A DNA stretch of 64,000 bases from the NCBI RefSeq assembly GCF_003864295.1, contig NZ_BDQK01000015.1:1-64000 (forward strand), in the 5' to 3' direction. Made by a program: the position numbers and the translations under genes. The notes beneath the pieces were generated by a model that searched no databases, was not told the origin of the DNA, and saw only the letters and a program-made list of their open reading frames with translations. Shown here one piece after another: positions 17,052-25,748 of this stretch (the first letter of the stretch is position 1; each line of letters opens with the position of its first letter). This DNA comes from Aphanothece sacrum FPU1. GTDB taxonomy: Bacteria; Cyanobacteriota; Cyanobacteriia; Cyanobacteriales; Microcystaceae.

Positions 17052-18986
17052 ATGAAAGCAGCAGAAGTTTTAAGTCAATATGCAGCCGGAAAAAGAGACT
17101 TTCGCGGACAAAACCTCCGAGGACAAAACTTTCAAGGGAAAGACTTATCTGGGGCAGATTTTAGTCAATGTGATATACGGGGAACTAACTTTAAAGAAGC
17201 AAATTTAACCAAAGTCAAATTTATTAAAGCCACTGCAGGGTTACAAATACAATCTAAGATTTTATTATTATTAGCTGCAATGGTATTAGTTGCCATATCT
17301 GGCGTTTTTTCAGGCTGGGCAGGATATTATATTTCTTGGATTTTTGACGGTTCTGATGTACAATATAGAATATCAGGGTGGATAACCCTTGCCACTTTTG
17401 CCATCTTTATCTTTACAACCTATCGTAAGGGCTTAGTAGCCGGAGCCGTAGCCGTAGCCGGAGCCCTAGCCGTAGCCGGAGCCGTAGCCCTAGCCGTAGC
17501 CGGAGCCGTAGCCCTAGCCGGAGCCCTAGCCGGAGCCCTAGCCGTAGCCGGAGCCGTAGCCGGAGCCGTAGCCGGAGCCGTAGCCGTAGCCGTAGCCGTA
17601 GCCGTAGCCGGAGCCGGAGCCGGAGCCCTAGCCGGAGCCGGAGCCCTAGCCGGAGCCCTAGCCGGAGCCCTAGCCGGAGCCCTAGCCGGAGCGTTAACCC
17701 TTCTTGCCTATCTTATCTCCTATCGTAGCATAAAAGGTGATATTAGGGAAGCTTGGTTGCGGGATTTTGCCGTTGCCTTTGCCAGTTATGGGGGTACAAA
17801 TTTCTCTAGCGCTATAGTTATTGATGCCGACTTCACAGGTGCAACCCTGAAAAATACGGATTTAAGAGCAAAATTGCTCACCCGTACCCGTTTTGAAGGT
17901 GCTATCAACCTTGAACTCGCTAGAGTTGGTAATACTCTCTTATCTCAACCTGCTGTCAAAGACTTATTAATTAACCCTAATATGGGTTATAAAAAGAATT
18001 ATTTTAAAGCAAATTTAAGGGGTGCAAATCTTGATCAAGCTAACTTGAGAGAAGCTAACTTAACTCAAGCAGACTTAAGTGAAGCAACCTTACAAAATGC
18101 CGATTTGCGGGATACTAATTTAAGTCAAGTAAATGCAGTTAATACTAATTTTACTCATGTTTATTTAACCGGTGCTTGTTTAGAAGGATGGAATATTGAC
18201 AGCAGTACCATATTAGATAATATTGACTGTCAATACGTTTATTTCGTTAATAATCAAGAAGAACGTCGTCCTAGTATTGGGGACTTTAAACCAGGAGAAT
18301 TTAGTAAACTATTTAAAGAAGTTTTAGACAGTATTGTTTTAATTTTTCATAATGGAGTCAACTGGAAAGCCTTTGCTTCTGCCTTTAAACAAGTACAAGT
18401 TAAAAATAAAGAAACTCCCCTAGACATTGAAAGCATTGAAAATAAAGGGGATGGAATGGTAGTCATTAAAGTTAGGGTATCTCCTGAAACAGATAAAGCT
18501 AAAATTCAGCAAGAACTTCAACAAGAATATGAAGACTTTAGTAAAAGATTGGCTGCATCTCATCAAAAACAATTAGCCGCACAAGAACAAGTAATTGGTA
18601 TTCAGAATAAAGAAGTTAACAGCTTAGAAAATATTATTGATATCTTAGCAGCAAATATGTCTGATGATACTCAAAATATGACAACGGTTCATTTATTAGA
18701 AAATGGTAAAGACATTGAGCAGATAGAAGAACAACAAAATTTAATTCAAGGACAAATACCTAATAATGTTGTTAGACAACTCCATGAAGAATATAAAAAG
18801 ACCAAGAAGTTAATAGAAGAAAAATATGAAGCTATATTAGAAGCTAATAAAGCTCTTTTAGAATCAAAACAAATACAACTCGAAGAAAAGAAACAAGAGA
18901 TAAACTATTTGAGAGAAAAAATTCTGACTCTTAGCTTAAATTTTAATATTAGCAAGGATAATAATGATGACAAAATAAATAAATAA
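17052..18986 (+). CDS. Pentapeptide-repeat membrane protein with an A(V/G/L) dipeptide tract
   Basis: 644 residues. A short pentapeptide-repeat block (about 18-58: DFRGQNLRGQNFQGKDLSGADF) is followed by two hydrophobic helices (about 68-125). Residues 129-213 are almost purely alternating Ala with Val, Gly or Leu. A second pentapeptide domain (about 255-400) comes next, then a long C-terminal coiled coil (about 480-640). The dipeptide tract is encoded by about 42 hexanucleotide units (17436-17690) of the form xxAGCC. The small coiled-coil gene downstream (16 bases away) probably shares its operon. Function unknown; a membrane-anchored scaffold is inferred. Confidence 0.78.
   Translation: MKAAEVLSQYAAGKRDFRGQNLRGQNFQGKDLSGADFSQCDIRGTNFKEANLTKVKFIKATAGLQIQSKILLLLAAMVLVAISGVFSGWAGYYISWIFDGSDVQYRISGWITLATFAIFIFTTYRKGLVAGAVAVAGALAVAGAVALAVAGAVALAGALAGALAVAGAVAGAVAGAVAVAVAVAVAGAGAGALAGAGALAGALAGALAGALAGALTLLAYLISYRSIKGDIREAWLRDFAVAFASYGGTNFSSAIVIDADFTGATLKNTDLRAKLLTRTRFEGAINLELARVGNTLLSQPAVKDLLINPNMGYKKNYFKANLRGANLDQANLREANLTQADLSEATLQNADLRDTNLSQVNAVNTNFTHVYLTGACLEGWNIDSSTILDNIDCQYVYFVNNQEERRPSIGDFKPGEFSKLFKEVLDSIVLIFHNGVNWKAFASAFKQVQVKNKETPLDIESIENKGDGMVVIKVRVSPETDKAKIQQELQQEYEDFSKRLAASHQKQLAAQEQVIGIQNKEVNSLENIIDILAANMSDDTQNMTTVHLLENGKDIEQIEEQQNLIQGQIPNNVVRQLHEEYKKTKKLIEEKYEAILEANKALLESKQIQLEEKKQEINYLREKILTLSLNFNISKDNNDDKINK
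17436..17690 (+). repeat. In-frame hexanucleotide repeat tract (GTAGCC/GGAGCC/CTAGCC)
   Basis: 255 bases in which every six-base unit ends AGCC and starts GT, GG or CT. It is GC-rich in an AT-rich gene and in frame throughout, coding A-V, A-G and A-L dipeptides. Slippage would change length by two residues without a frameshift. Confidence 0.95.
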
Positions 18987-19001
18987 GCTTGTTAATAAAT
19001 C

Positions 19002-19598
19002 ATGGAAAATAATGATTATTTAGAGATTATCCAACAAGCTTATCTAGACCGAATTCAAACAATAGAGGACAAATACCAAGCGATTATTATCAGTAAAGAT
19101 GAGAATATTCAAACTCTTAAACAACAAATAAATGATCTAAAAAGCGAAATTATTTTTTTAAGAGAACTTGTTGATAAGCGAGAAAATAAATTAAGTCAAG
19201 TGTATAATCAATATAACATTCAATCCCCAGGAGTTAATATGTCTAATATATCTGATTCTAGTAGCGGTGATAAAATTAACTACAATTTGCAGAATTCAAC
19301 GATTGGGGGAGGTATTGCGGGGAGAGACTATAGAGGAGATATTATTCATAACTATTCATCCTCAGAATTAAATGATACTATTAGAGATATTCAAAAATTA
19401 ATTGATACACTGTCCCAAAATTCATCTATAAATAGCACCAGTGAACAGATGAAAATTGCTACCCAAGTAATAGAAAGAATTGAGAATACTCCTACTTGGA
19501 AACAAAAAGCCATAAACGCAGCTAAACAAGGGTTATTAGAAGCGATGAAAAGTAATCCTATTGGGGCATTTGTAGCAGGTGCGATTGAAGGATGGTAG
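19002..19598 (+). CDS. Coiled-coil protein with C-terminal domain found in cyanobacterial pentapeptide/CHAT proteins
   Basis: 198 residues. An N-terminal coiled coil (about 5-70) is followed by a glycine/asparagine-rich beta-like segment (NSTIGGGIAGRDYRGDIIHNY). The C terminus ends TPTWKQKAINAAKQGLLEAM...IGAFVAGAIEGW. This ending recurs at the C termini of many cyanobacterial pentapeptide-repeat, CHAT and effector-associated proteins (recalled family pattern). Adjacent to, and probably cotranscribed with, the pentapeptide-repeat gene. The pair may form one complex through their coiled coils (inference). Confidence 0.68.
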   Translation: MENNDYLEIIQQAYLDRIQTIEDKYQAIIISKDENIQTLKQQINDLKSEIIFLRELVDKRENKLSQVYNQYNIQSPGVNMSNISDSSSGDKINYNLQNSTIGGGIAGRDYRGDIIHNYSSSELNDTIRDIQKLIDTLSQNSSINSTSEQMKIATQVIERIENTPTWKQKAINAAKQGLLEAMKSNPIGAFVAGAIEGW

Positions 19599-19611
19599 GG
19601 GTTTAATAATA

Positions 19612-19706
19612 TTTAGGACTTACGCAAAAAATAGTTAAATACGCTATAGATAGTGAGATGTGTTGGGAACACATCCTACTTTTAGTTTCCTTGCGTAAGT
19701 CCTAAA
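19612..19706. repeat. Family B MITE (TTTAGGACTTACGCAA termini)
   Basis: TTTAGGACTTACGCAA at the left and its complement TTGCGTAAGTCCTAAA at the right: 16-base perfect inverted ends on a 95-base element. The interior hairpin is GATGTGTT...AACACATC. The same family is nested in family A at 37929 and 39249. Confidence 0.88.
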
Positions 19707-19789
19707 GATTAAACCCTACTACTACTAAATTTTAATAGCATTAAATGCTAATTTTATTAAACCAGTTTAATTTATTGATATCTGACTAC

Positions 19790-19999
19790 TTAACTATCTT
19801 TACTCAGTAAATATTCTACTGCTCGTTGAAGCTGTTCAGTTCGATTTTTTTGTTCCTGATGACCTTCTCGCATTTCTTCAACAAAACGATCAATTCGGCG
19901 ATTTGTTGTAATACTAATTTCAGCAAGTTGTTGAATACTTTGCTGCATCTGTTCCATATTCTGTTCAATGCGATCCAATCGAGAAGAATTCCACCACAT
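19790..19999 (-). CDS. Small coiled-coil protein
   Basis: 69 residues from ATG 19999, preceded by GAAGG at good spacing; TTG 20014 is also in frame. It is rich in Gln, Glu and Arg with heptads (RIEQNMEQMQQSIQQLAEI; QKNRTEQLQRAVEYLL), so almost wholly coiled coil. Such short proteins are common beside similar genes in cyanobacteria. It diverges from another coiled-coil gene at 20117. Function unknown. Confidence 0.6.
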   Translation of the reverse strand: MWWNSSRLDRIEQNMEQMQQSIQQLAEISITTNRRIDRFVEEMREGHQEQKNRTEQLQRAVEYLLSKDS

Positions 20000-20116
20000 G
20001 AAATTTACCTTCAAAATTATTCATACTTTGACTATAACATAATTTCAAAATATTTCCATAATTTAGAAATAAATTGAAAATATAATAGAGGGAATTATCT
20101 TAATAGGAGTTTACCC

Positions 20117-20497
20117 GTGACTCAGACCCCCATAACAGTGACTTACTCATTAGAAGAAGTCTTAAAAGACATTCAACAAAGCATTAAGGATGTTGATAAA
20201 AAGCTAGATACCCTTCAGAAAGAGGTGAGTGACTTTAGAACAGAAACTAAGGTAGCTATTGAATCTCTCAAAGGAGAAATTAAAACTCTTGATGCAGAAA
20301 TCAAAGGAGAAATTAAAACTCTTGATGCAGAAATCAAAGGAGAAATTAAAACTCTTGATGCAGAAGTCAAAGGAATTAATAAGCGGTTAGACAGTCAAGA
20401 ATTTATCAATCGTTCCATTGCTGCTGGGTTTGTTTTGGCCTTTGGAACAGGGGTTATAAAGTTATTTTTCCCGAATTTTCCTAACCTACCGCATTAA
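20117..20497 (+). CDS. Coiled-coil, C-terminally membrane-anchored small protein with 33-bp repeats
   Basis: 126 residues from GTG 20117, which has AGGAG eight bases upstream. The coiled coil (about 8-95) includes three tandem copies of an 11-residue unit KGEIKTLDAEI, encoded by 33-base repeats at 20270-20302, 20303-20335 and 20336-20368. One membrane helix lies at about 100-118. The repeat unit equals three heptad-like turns and could vary in number by slippage. Function unknown. Confidence 0.7.
   Translation: MTQTPITVTYSLEEVLKDIQQSIKDVDKKLDTLQKEVSDFRTETKVAIESLKGEIKTLDAEIKGEIKTLDAEIKGEIKTLDAEVKGINKRLDSQEFINRSIAAGFVLAFGTGVIKLFFPNFPNLPH
20270..20368 (+). repeat. Three 33-base tandem repeats within a coding sequence
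   Basis: Three units starting AAAGGAGAAATTAAAACTC; the first two are identical over 33 bases and the third differs by one base (GAAGTC for GAAATC). In frame. Confidence 0.93.
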
Positions 20498-20534
20498 ATC
20501 ATTTGTAGGGGTAATTCATGAATTACCTCTACGA

Positions 20535-20861
20535 TTATTCACAAGATTTAGCGGGTAAAATCTGAGTAAATTTTTGATAGTCAGATAAATATTCTTCTAA
20601 GGCAATAAATTGAGATACATTTAAACGATAATAAATCCAACGGCCTTCTTGACGCGATCGCACTAATTGTGAATCTTTAAGAGTTTTGAGGTGAAAAGAT
20701 AGCTTAGATTGTTTAACATCAAGAATTTCACACAAATCACAGACACATAATTCTTTAGTGCGTAATAACTCTAAAATCTGCAATCTAATGGGGTCAGAAA
20801 GGGCATGAAATCCTGATAAAATGAGGGTTAAATCAGTAGTAACTGGCATTTCATTAAACAT
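20535..20861 (-). CDS. arsR: ArsR/SmtB-family repressor with As(III)-site cysteines
   Basis: About 108 residues from ATG 20861; TTG 20876 is also in frame. Winged-helix ArsR family with ELCVCDLCEILDVKQSKLSFHLKTLKDSQLV, where the ELCVCDLC cysteines in the alpha-3 region are the classic trivalent arsenic/antimony sensor. Normally such regulators repress arsB/acr3/arsC genes and dissociate on metalloid binding. No ars resistance gene is adjacent, so its target is elsewhere or is the gene 30 bases downstream on the same strand. Family is firm; regulon unknown. Confidence 0.85.
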   Translation of the reverse strand: MFNEMPVTTDLTLILSGFHALSDPIRLQILELLRTKELCVCDLCEILDVKQSKLSFHLKTLKDSQLVRSRQEGRWIYYRLNVSQFIALEEYLSDYQKFTQILPAKSCE

Positions 20862-20905
20862 ATGAATAATGGACAATAGATAATGGACAATTCATAATTC
20901 ATAAT

Positions 20906-23029
20906 TCATAATTTATCCAGTAATTCTAAATGTTGTTCAATTTCTGCTTTATCTCTCCACACAGGGCGCATTTTTCCTTGTGCATATAAAGATAATTGAT
21001 CGCCGACATGAGGTGAATTAGGTTGAGTAGAATTACCGTAAACATTTAATACTTTAGCATGAATTGGATCAGAAAATTCTACAGCCGCAATAAAACTATC
21101 CCCAAAAACAACTTGAAATTTTTTATCAGCAGTTGCTTGAATATTCAAAACTTGAAAACTCCCTAAAATTCCGGGGCCTCCATTAGCAGGTAAATCTTGA
21201 TTTCCTACGCGCATTCTAACCACTTCTCCCCAAGGAACATCTAAAGAACCATAAAGTAGTTTAACTTGAGCTGCAACCCCTTCTAAAACCCCTAAAGCAG
21301 TGTTAATATCAGCTAAACCGGAAGGAGTCTCTAGGGGATTTTCTGGGTTCCAAGGTTTAGAAAATAAGCCCTTTGATTCTAAGGTTAAGGCCCATAATGT
21401 AAAAAGTACCGCCCCGCGACTATTAGCATTAGTTTGATGATCCCATTTTTCTAATACTTTTGCTGCTTCAATTCCGATAGGATTAGCTAATGCTTTGGTA
21501 GTAGAAACTAAGATATTTAAAATCCGATCAGCCATTAATAATTCTGAGGAGAATTTCTTGTTAATCATCTCATCAAAACTCAGCTTTTCTGACTCCATTA
21601 ATAATTGAATTGAACGCTGCGATCGCAAGATATTTTTAGCATAACCCAAAGAAGGAGGTGCAAGATAAGGGGGAAAATCTTCTGCTTTAAGAATGGGAGG
21701 AAATGTATTAGACCAAGGTGGATCATTACTATTTTGTAACCATCCCGTTTCAGGATTAACTAAACGGGGTAAATCTTCATAAGCATGGTAATCAGTCCAA
21801 AGGGTTTCAGAGGTATCTCCAGGGATTATTTTTTGCCAATATTGCCAATCTCCTTGAGATTTAATCGGCACTAAAGCATTAAATAAATAGAAAATTTGTC
21901 CTTTTTTATCCGCATAAAGAAAGTTAAATAAGGGTATTTGTAATTGCTTTAATCCGGCTTCAAATTCTTCTAAATTAGTGGCTTTTGCCATCTCCCATAA
22001 CTGTTTAAACCCATGAGGACGATCTAAACCTACTATTTTTACTGCATAAGCATAATCTTTATCTTGATGAGTAATAACCCCCTGAACTGAATGTTTAACC
22101 CCAAATTCTAATTCTGTATAATTACCATTAGTTTGACGAATTTTTAATTTTTTAATTTCTGTATCAAATTGTTTAACTTTTCCTTCCCAAAGATAACCAT
22201 CATCTTGTATTTTTAATTGATAAGTATCAGCCCCATCTATGGGATTAACGGTAACAGTCCAACCTAAATTATCATTAAATCCAAGAGCTAAAATAGGCAT
22301 TCCTACTAAAGCGGCTCCATACATATTAACACCAGGAGCATTTAATTGGGCTTCATACCATAGATAAAAATCTGACCAGGGTAAATGGGGATTTGCTAAT
22401 AACATCGCTTTGCCACTGGCTGATTTTTTAGGACTAATTACCCAACCATTTGATCCCCCTTGTGGTGGTATAATTTGTCCTGCTGCGATCGCTTGAGGAT
22501 TAGTTAAAAAATGGAAGTGTATCACTCGTTGAAAATGGGCTAAAATGTCGGTTCCTGTAATAGGTAAAACGACTTTTAAATCTTCATTAATTTCCTGGGG
22601 ATATTGAGCTACATAATTGTTAATTCCTTGAGCAAAACTGTCTAAATACTGACGAATTTCTGGGGTTTGTTGTTCATACCATTGTTGCGCCCTAACTGAA
22701 ATGCCCATGGTTGTAACATATTGATCAGATTCTAGATAATTAATACCCCAATATTCGGCAGCTTTGCCCCTAGCTTGTCCATATAAACGCAAAATTAAGT
22801 TACCATGACTCTTAGTTTGCGCCCAACCAAATGCTTTAAATAAACTGGTTGAATCTGAGGCATAAATATGAGGAACGCCCCAAGTATCCCAAAGTATTTC
22901 GCTATTATTAGTTCCCATAATTGGCACATTAAAGGTAAGGGTAATGATTAAAATAGTAGTTAATACAATGGCGATAAATCTAGTCATTTTTGCTTGTAAT
23001 AATATCAATTTTGTGGTATAATTAATCAT
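20906..23029 (-). CDS. Penicillin-acylase-family N-terminal-nucleophile amidohydrolase
   Basis: 707 residues. An N-terminal signal or anchor helix (about 16-36) is followed by the alpha chain. The autoprocessing site is GGSNGWVISP with predicted nucleophile Ser193, and NPHLPWSDFYLWYEAQLNAPG and a beta-chain Asn/Arg region complete the family. Members cleave amide bonds of penicillins or acyl-homoserine lactones; which one cannot be told here. Its ATG overlaps the stop of an ABC-2 permease (ATGA), so they are translationally coupled. An extracytoplasmic acylase is likely. Confidence 0.87.
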   Translation of the reverse strand: MINYTTKLILLQAKMTRFIAIVLTTILIITLTFNVPIMGTNNSEILWDTWGVPHIYASDSTSLFKAFGWAQTKSHGNLILRLYGQARGKAAEYWGINYLESDQYVTTMGISVRAQQWYEQQTPEIRQYLDSFAQGINNYVAQYPQEINEDLKVVLPITGTDILAHFQRVIHFHFLTNPQAIAAGQIIPPQGGSNGWVISPKKSASGKAMLLANPHLPWSDFYLWYEAQLNAPGVNMYGAALVGMPILALGFNDNLGWTVTVNPIDGADTYQLKIQDDGYLWEGKVKQFDTEIKKLKIRQTNGNYTELEFGVKHSVQGVITHQDKDYAYAVKIVGLDRPHGFKQLWEMAKATNLEEFEAGLKQLQIPLFNFLYADKKGQIFYLFNALVPIKSQGDWQYWQKIIPGDTSETLWTDYHAYEDLPRLVNPETGWLQNSNDPPWSNTFPPILKAEDFPPYLAPPSLGYAKNILRSQRSIQLLMESEKLSFDEMINKKFSSELLMADRILNILVSTTKALANPIGIEAAKVLEKWDHQTNANSRGAVLFTLWALTLESKGLFSKPWNPENPLETPSGLADINTALGVLEGVAAQVKLLYGSLDVPWGEVVRMRVGNQDLPANGGPGILGSFQVLNIQATADKKFQVVFGDSFIAAVEFSDPIHAKVLNVYGNSTQPNSPHVGDQLSLYAQGKMRPVWRDKAEIEQHLELLDKL

Positions 23030-23814
23030 GCTCCCATGCCTGAATATTCAGCTAATCCACGTTTCCATAACCAACGATTTAAGATAAAAAAGATAACAAT
23101 CCAAGCTATCATCATGAAAAATCCCCTAACTAAATTAACGGGTAAACCTATCAATAAAGCAGCCGGAAAATAAACCGTATAAGGAAAAGGTGTCCACATA
23201 ACTATCTCTTTTATCATAGGTGGAAATACGTCTAATGGTGCTGTAATTCCTGATAAAAAAATATCAAATAAAAACCAAAATTGTTGAAGCGCAGTTGCTC
23301 GTTCTGTCCAAAAAGCAAACATAGATAGGGTGTATTGAATCAAAAACCGTAAAGTAAAAGAGAGAACAATAGTAATTAAACAAAAAATAATTCCAGTAAA
23401 ACTAGGTATCCAAACAGCTTGAGGATATAAACTAAAGAATAAGATAGTTAACAGAATAGCTATGGGAAAACGGGTCATTTTTTCCGCAATATGTCTAGCT
23501 ACATGATGCCAAGCTGGATCAAAAGGATATAATAATTTAAAAGATAATTGACCTTCTAAAACTTCTTTTTCAAACTCCCAAATAACCCAAATATTCGTAA
23601 ATTGTCTAATTTGAAAAACGGCGAAAAAATAACGAGCAAATTCCACAGAATTTAAGTTAAAATTTCCTCTTTGTGCCGCTTCTATCCACACACCCATTAA
23701 AATAATTGGTAAAGAACCAGATAAAACCCAAAAAAATATTTCAGCCCGATATTCTATCATATAGGCATAATAAACAGAAAGTAGAATTAGGATTTTTTTA
23801 AGTGGCCACTTCAT
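23026..23814 (-). CDS. ABC-2-type transporter permease (DUF990 family)
   Basis: 262 residues with six predicted membrane helices, including YYAYMIEYRAEIFFWVLSG and the conserved FELEVLEGQL-like EFEKEVLEGQLSFKLLYPFDP, typical of cyanobacterial ABC-2 permeases encoded as a pair with a second permease and an ATPase. Neither partner is adjacent in this window. It overlaps the acylase start by four bases. Confidence 0.82.
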   Translation of the reverse strand: MKWPLKKILILLSVYYAYMIEYRAEIFFWVLSGSLPIILMGVWIEAAQRGNFNLNSVEFARYFFAVFQIRQFTNIWVIWEFEKEVLEGQLSFKLLYPFDPAWHHVARHIAEKMTRFPIAILLTILFFSLYPQAVWIPSFTGIIFCLITIVLSFTLRFLIQYTLSMFAFWTERATALQQFWFLFDIFLSGITAPLDVFPPMIKEIVMWTPFPYTVYFPAALLIGLPVNLVRGFFMMIAWIVIFFILNRWLWKRGLAEYSGMGA

Positions 23815-23862
23815 TGATAAATAATGAGTTAATAACTTTTAATTTAACATTATATATCTAAT

Positions 23863-24008
23863 ATTAACAAATAACTCAGCCCGCGAAGGCGGGCTTTGTT
23901 TTAATAGCTGCACCTTTCAAGGTGTCAGCCTATATGTAATATTAACAAATAACTCAGCCCGCGAAGGCGGGCTTTGTCTTAGTAGCTGCACCTTTCAAGG
24001 TGTCAGCT
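23863..24008. repeat. Family D hairpin element, two tandem copies
   Basis: Two direct copies about 74 bases apart of a unit with AGCCCGCGAAGGCGGGCT (perfect hairpin) and GCACCTTTCAAGGTGTC (second hairpin). The same pair occurs inverted at 28266-28427. Confidence 0.88.
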
Positions 24009-24017
24009 TTGGGGTAT

Positions 24018-24677
24018 TTAATGAGAAAAAGGACAACCTTTAGTTAATTTATGCAAAAAAGAACTATTATCAAAATAATGCTCAATAGAAATAATTTTTA
24101 AATCATCAGTAACTCTGGCAATACTAAGTCCCAAAATTTCAATAGTTTCTCCCGTTGGTTGATGATCTTTATAAGGGCCATTAAATGTTCCCCAGTGTCG
24201 CCATTTAAACGTTACATTAGGAGGCCCAGATAAGACTTCAGTTAATTCCCAAAGAAACCCATTAGGAAAGGCATTATGAAACAATTTAAACGAGGATTCA
24301 AAAGTTTCCTCCGTAGCACTATATTCTTTGGCATTACCAATAAATAAATTATAAGTTCCTTGTTCTGCTACTTCTTTCGCTGTATAGTCTGGCCCCCCAT
24401 TACTACTCATACGAAATTTATCTGTTACTATAGATATCCATTGTTCAGGGTTAGACTTATTAGACGCTTCCATCTCAAAAGTTCTCACTAAATTTTGAGC
24501 GATCGCTTCTAAAGATCCCTCTAGATGAGAATATTGACTTTCTTTATGCAAAAATTCATCAGTATGAGAATAGTCAGGACGTTTTCCTTCACGCCATTCT
24601 ACCCCTTCATCATGAGTAATTACTGTATTACGATCTTGTACCCAAAGGGGTAATTCTGCTGACCCATCTTTACTCAT
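24018..24677 (-). CDS. SnoaL-like protein related to plant 'pathogen-related protein'
   Basis: 219 residues. The motifs LEGSLEAIAQNLVRTFEMEASNK, FKWRHWGTFNGPYK and the C-terminal KGCPFSH match, as I recall it, the layout of barley-type pathogen-related protein and its fungal homologues: an NTF2/SnoaL-fold domain with HWG...GP and a terminal GCP. Biochemical role not established; plant members accumulate on pathogen attack. Single gene with hairpin elements downstream. Fold-level call is moderately firm; no reaction can be assigned. Confidence 0.68.
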   Translation of the reverse strand: MSKDGSAELPLWVQDRNTVITHDEGVEWREGKRPDYSHTDEFLHKESQYSHLEGSLEAIAQNLVRTFEMEASNKSNPEQWISIVTDKFRMSSNGGPDYTAKEVAEQGTYNLFIGNAKEYSATEETFESSFKLFHNAFPNGFLWELTEVLSGPPNVTFKWRHWGTFNGPYKDHQPTGETIEILGLSIARVTDDLKIISIEHYFDNSSFLHKLTKGCPFSH

Positions 24678-24993
24678 TTAAACCTCTCTTTATCCAGAAA
24701 TTATGTTGCGACTTCAATTATAGGAATGACTGGAGTTAAGAAATTAAATAAAACTCTAAATTTTTTGTAAAGAACTTCCAATGCACTCGCGCCGAAGGAA
24801 CTTTGTACGGGCGGGTTTATCTAACATATTAGTGAAAATTAGATAATTTTGTTAAAAACCAGCCCCTACCACTTCTGACTTCTATGCAATTGCGCCGAAG
24901 GAACTTCTGACTTCTAGCACATAGGGGCTTAATAATATTAAGCCCCTAGTCTAAATCAGTGTTTAAGGGTCACTGATGTGATAGGTTATTGTG
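24678..24993. repeat. Gap with short palindromes (GGGGCTTAATAATATTAAGCCCC and others)
   Basis: Contains a family E pair (CGGGCGGGTTTATCTAA...ACCAGCCCC), two copies of GCGCCGAAGGAACTT, and the palindrome AGGGGCTTAATAATATTAAG at 24922-24949, which may end the lexA transcript. No ORF. Confidence 0.65.
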
Positions 24994-25623
24994 TCAACTA
25001 TTGATAACTTTTGACTCCATTTTATAACCTCGCCACACCCCGACGAAAACCCCTTGAATTTCAACTTGGCTAATATTGACCTCAATGGGAGGATGATTGG
25101 GATTAGAAGCTTTGAGAGTAACCGTTTCTCCTTCTTGGTAGAAACGTTTTATGGTGGTTCCTACTCCTTCTATTATTGCGGAAACGATATCCCCGTCTGT
25201 AACGACTTCATCGGCAGCCAGAGAGCGAAGAATAGCCAGATCACCATCGGTAATCAAGTCTTCTATCATACTATCGCCTTTTACCCGTAAAGCGTAGTGA
25301 TTATCTAATTTGAAGATAGGGGCTAAATCAATCTTTTCTGGATCTTCTGCAAAGGGTTCAACTAAACCTCCTGGGGTGATCTCCCCCGAAATGGTGAGAC
25401 CTTGAGGTTGAGGACGCAAAATGCGAAGGGTACGCGCTTTTCCTTCTGTCCAATCAATATAGCCTTTGTTTCGTAGTCGTTCTAAACGACTTTGCACGGG
25501 AGCAGGAGAACGTAAGTTCATCGCTTTCATCATCTGACGAATGGATGGAGCGTGTTGTTTTTCGTTAATGTAGAGAACTAACCAGTCGTATAGTTCTTGT
25601 TGAGCAGGGGTTAGGGATTCCAT
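24994..25623 (-). CDS. lexA: LexA-family transcriptional regulator lacking the Ala-Gly cleavage site
   Basis: 209 residues from ATG 25623; TTG 25635 is also in frame. The winged-helix N-terminal domain has APSIRQMMKAMNLRSPAPVQSRLERLRNKGYI. The S24 peptidase-like domain keeps the Ser of GDSMIED and the Lys of TTIKRF. The scissile Ala-Gly of SOS LexA is replaced: the region reads ISGEITPGGLVEPF (Pro-Gly). Loss of this dipeptide is known from Synechocystis LexA, which controls redox, carbon and motility genes and not an SOS response. A non-SOS role is the likely reading here. Confidence 0.92.
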   Translation of the reverse strand: MESLTPAQQELYDWLVLYINEKQHAPSIRQMMKAMNLRSPAPVQSRLERLRNKGYIDWTEGKARTLRILRPQPQGLTISGEITPGGLVEPFAEDPEKIDLAPIFKLDNHYALRVKGDSMIEDLITDGDLAILRSLAADEVVTDGDIVSAIIEGVGTTIKRFYQEGETVTLKASNPNHPPIEVNISQVEIQGVFVGVWRGYKMESKVINS

Positions 25624-25748
25624 AATCTTAATCAAGTTATGAGACTATAGTGAGAATAGTCAATAAAAGCCATTCTCGGAACATAAGTACTTAGCATAGC
25701 ATTTTTTTCAAAAAAATCATAATTTTTCTAATTTATTTTCCTGACTTA

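Noticed and set aside
19826-20077. 83-codon plus-strand ORF opposite the small coiled-coil gene
   Set aside because: Antisense shadow. The minus-strand frame has a good ribosome-binding site and clear heptads.
20906-23029. Specific call as a beta-lactam acylase or quorum-quenching acylase
   Set aside because: The sequence supports the Ntn-hydrolase family only; substrate-pocket residues cannot be judged here.
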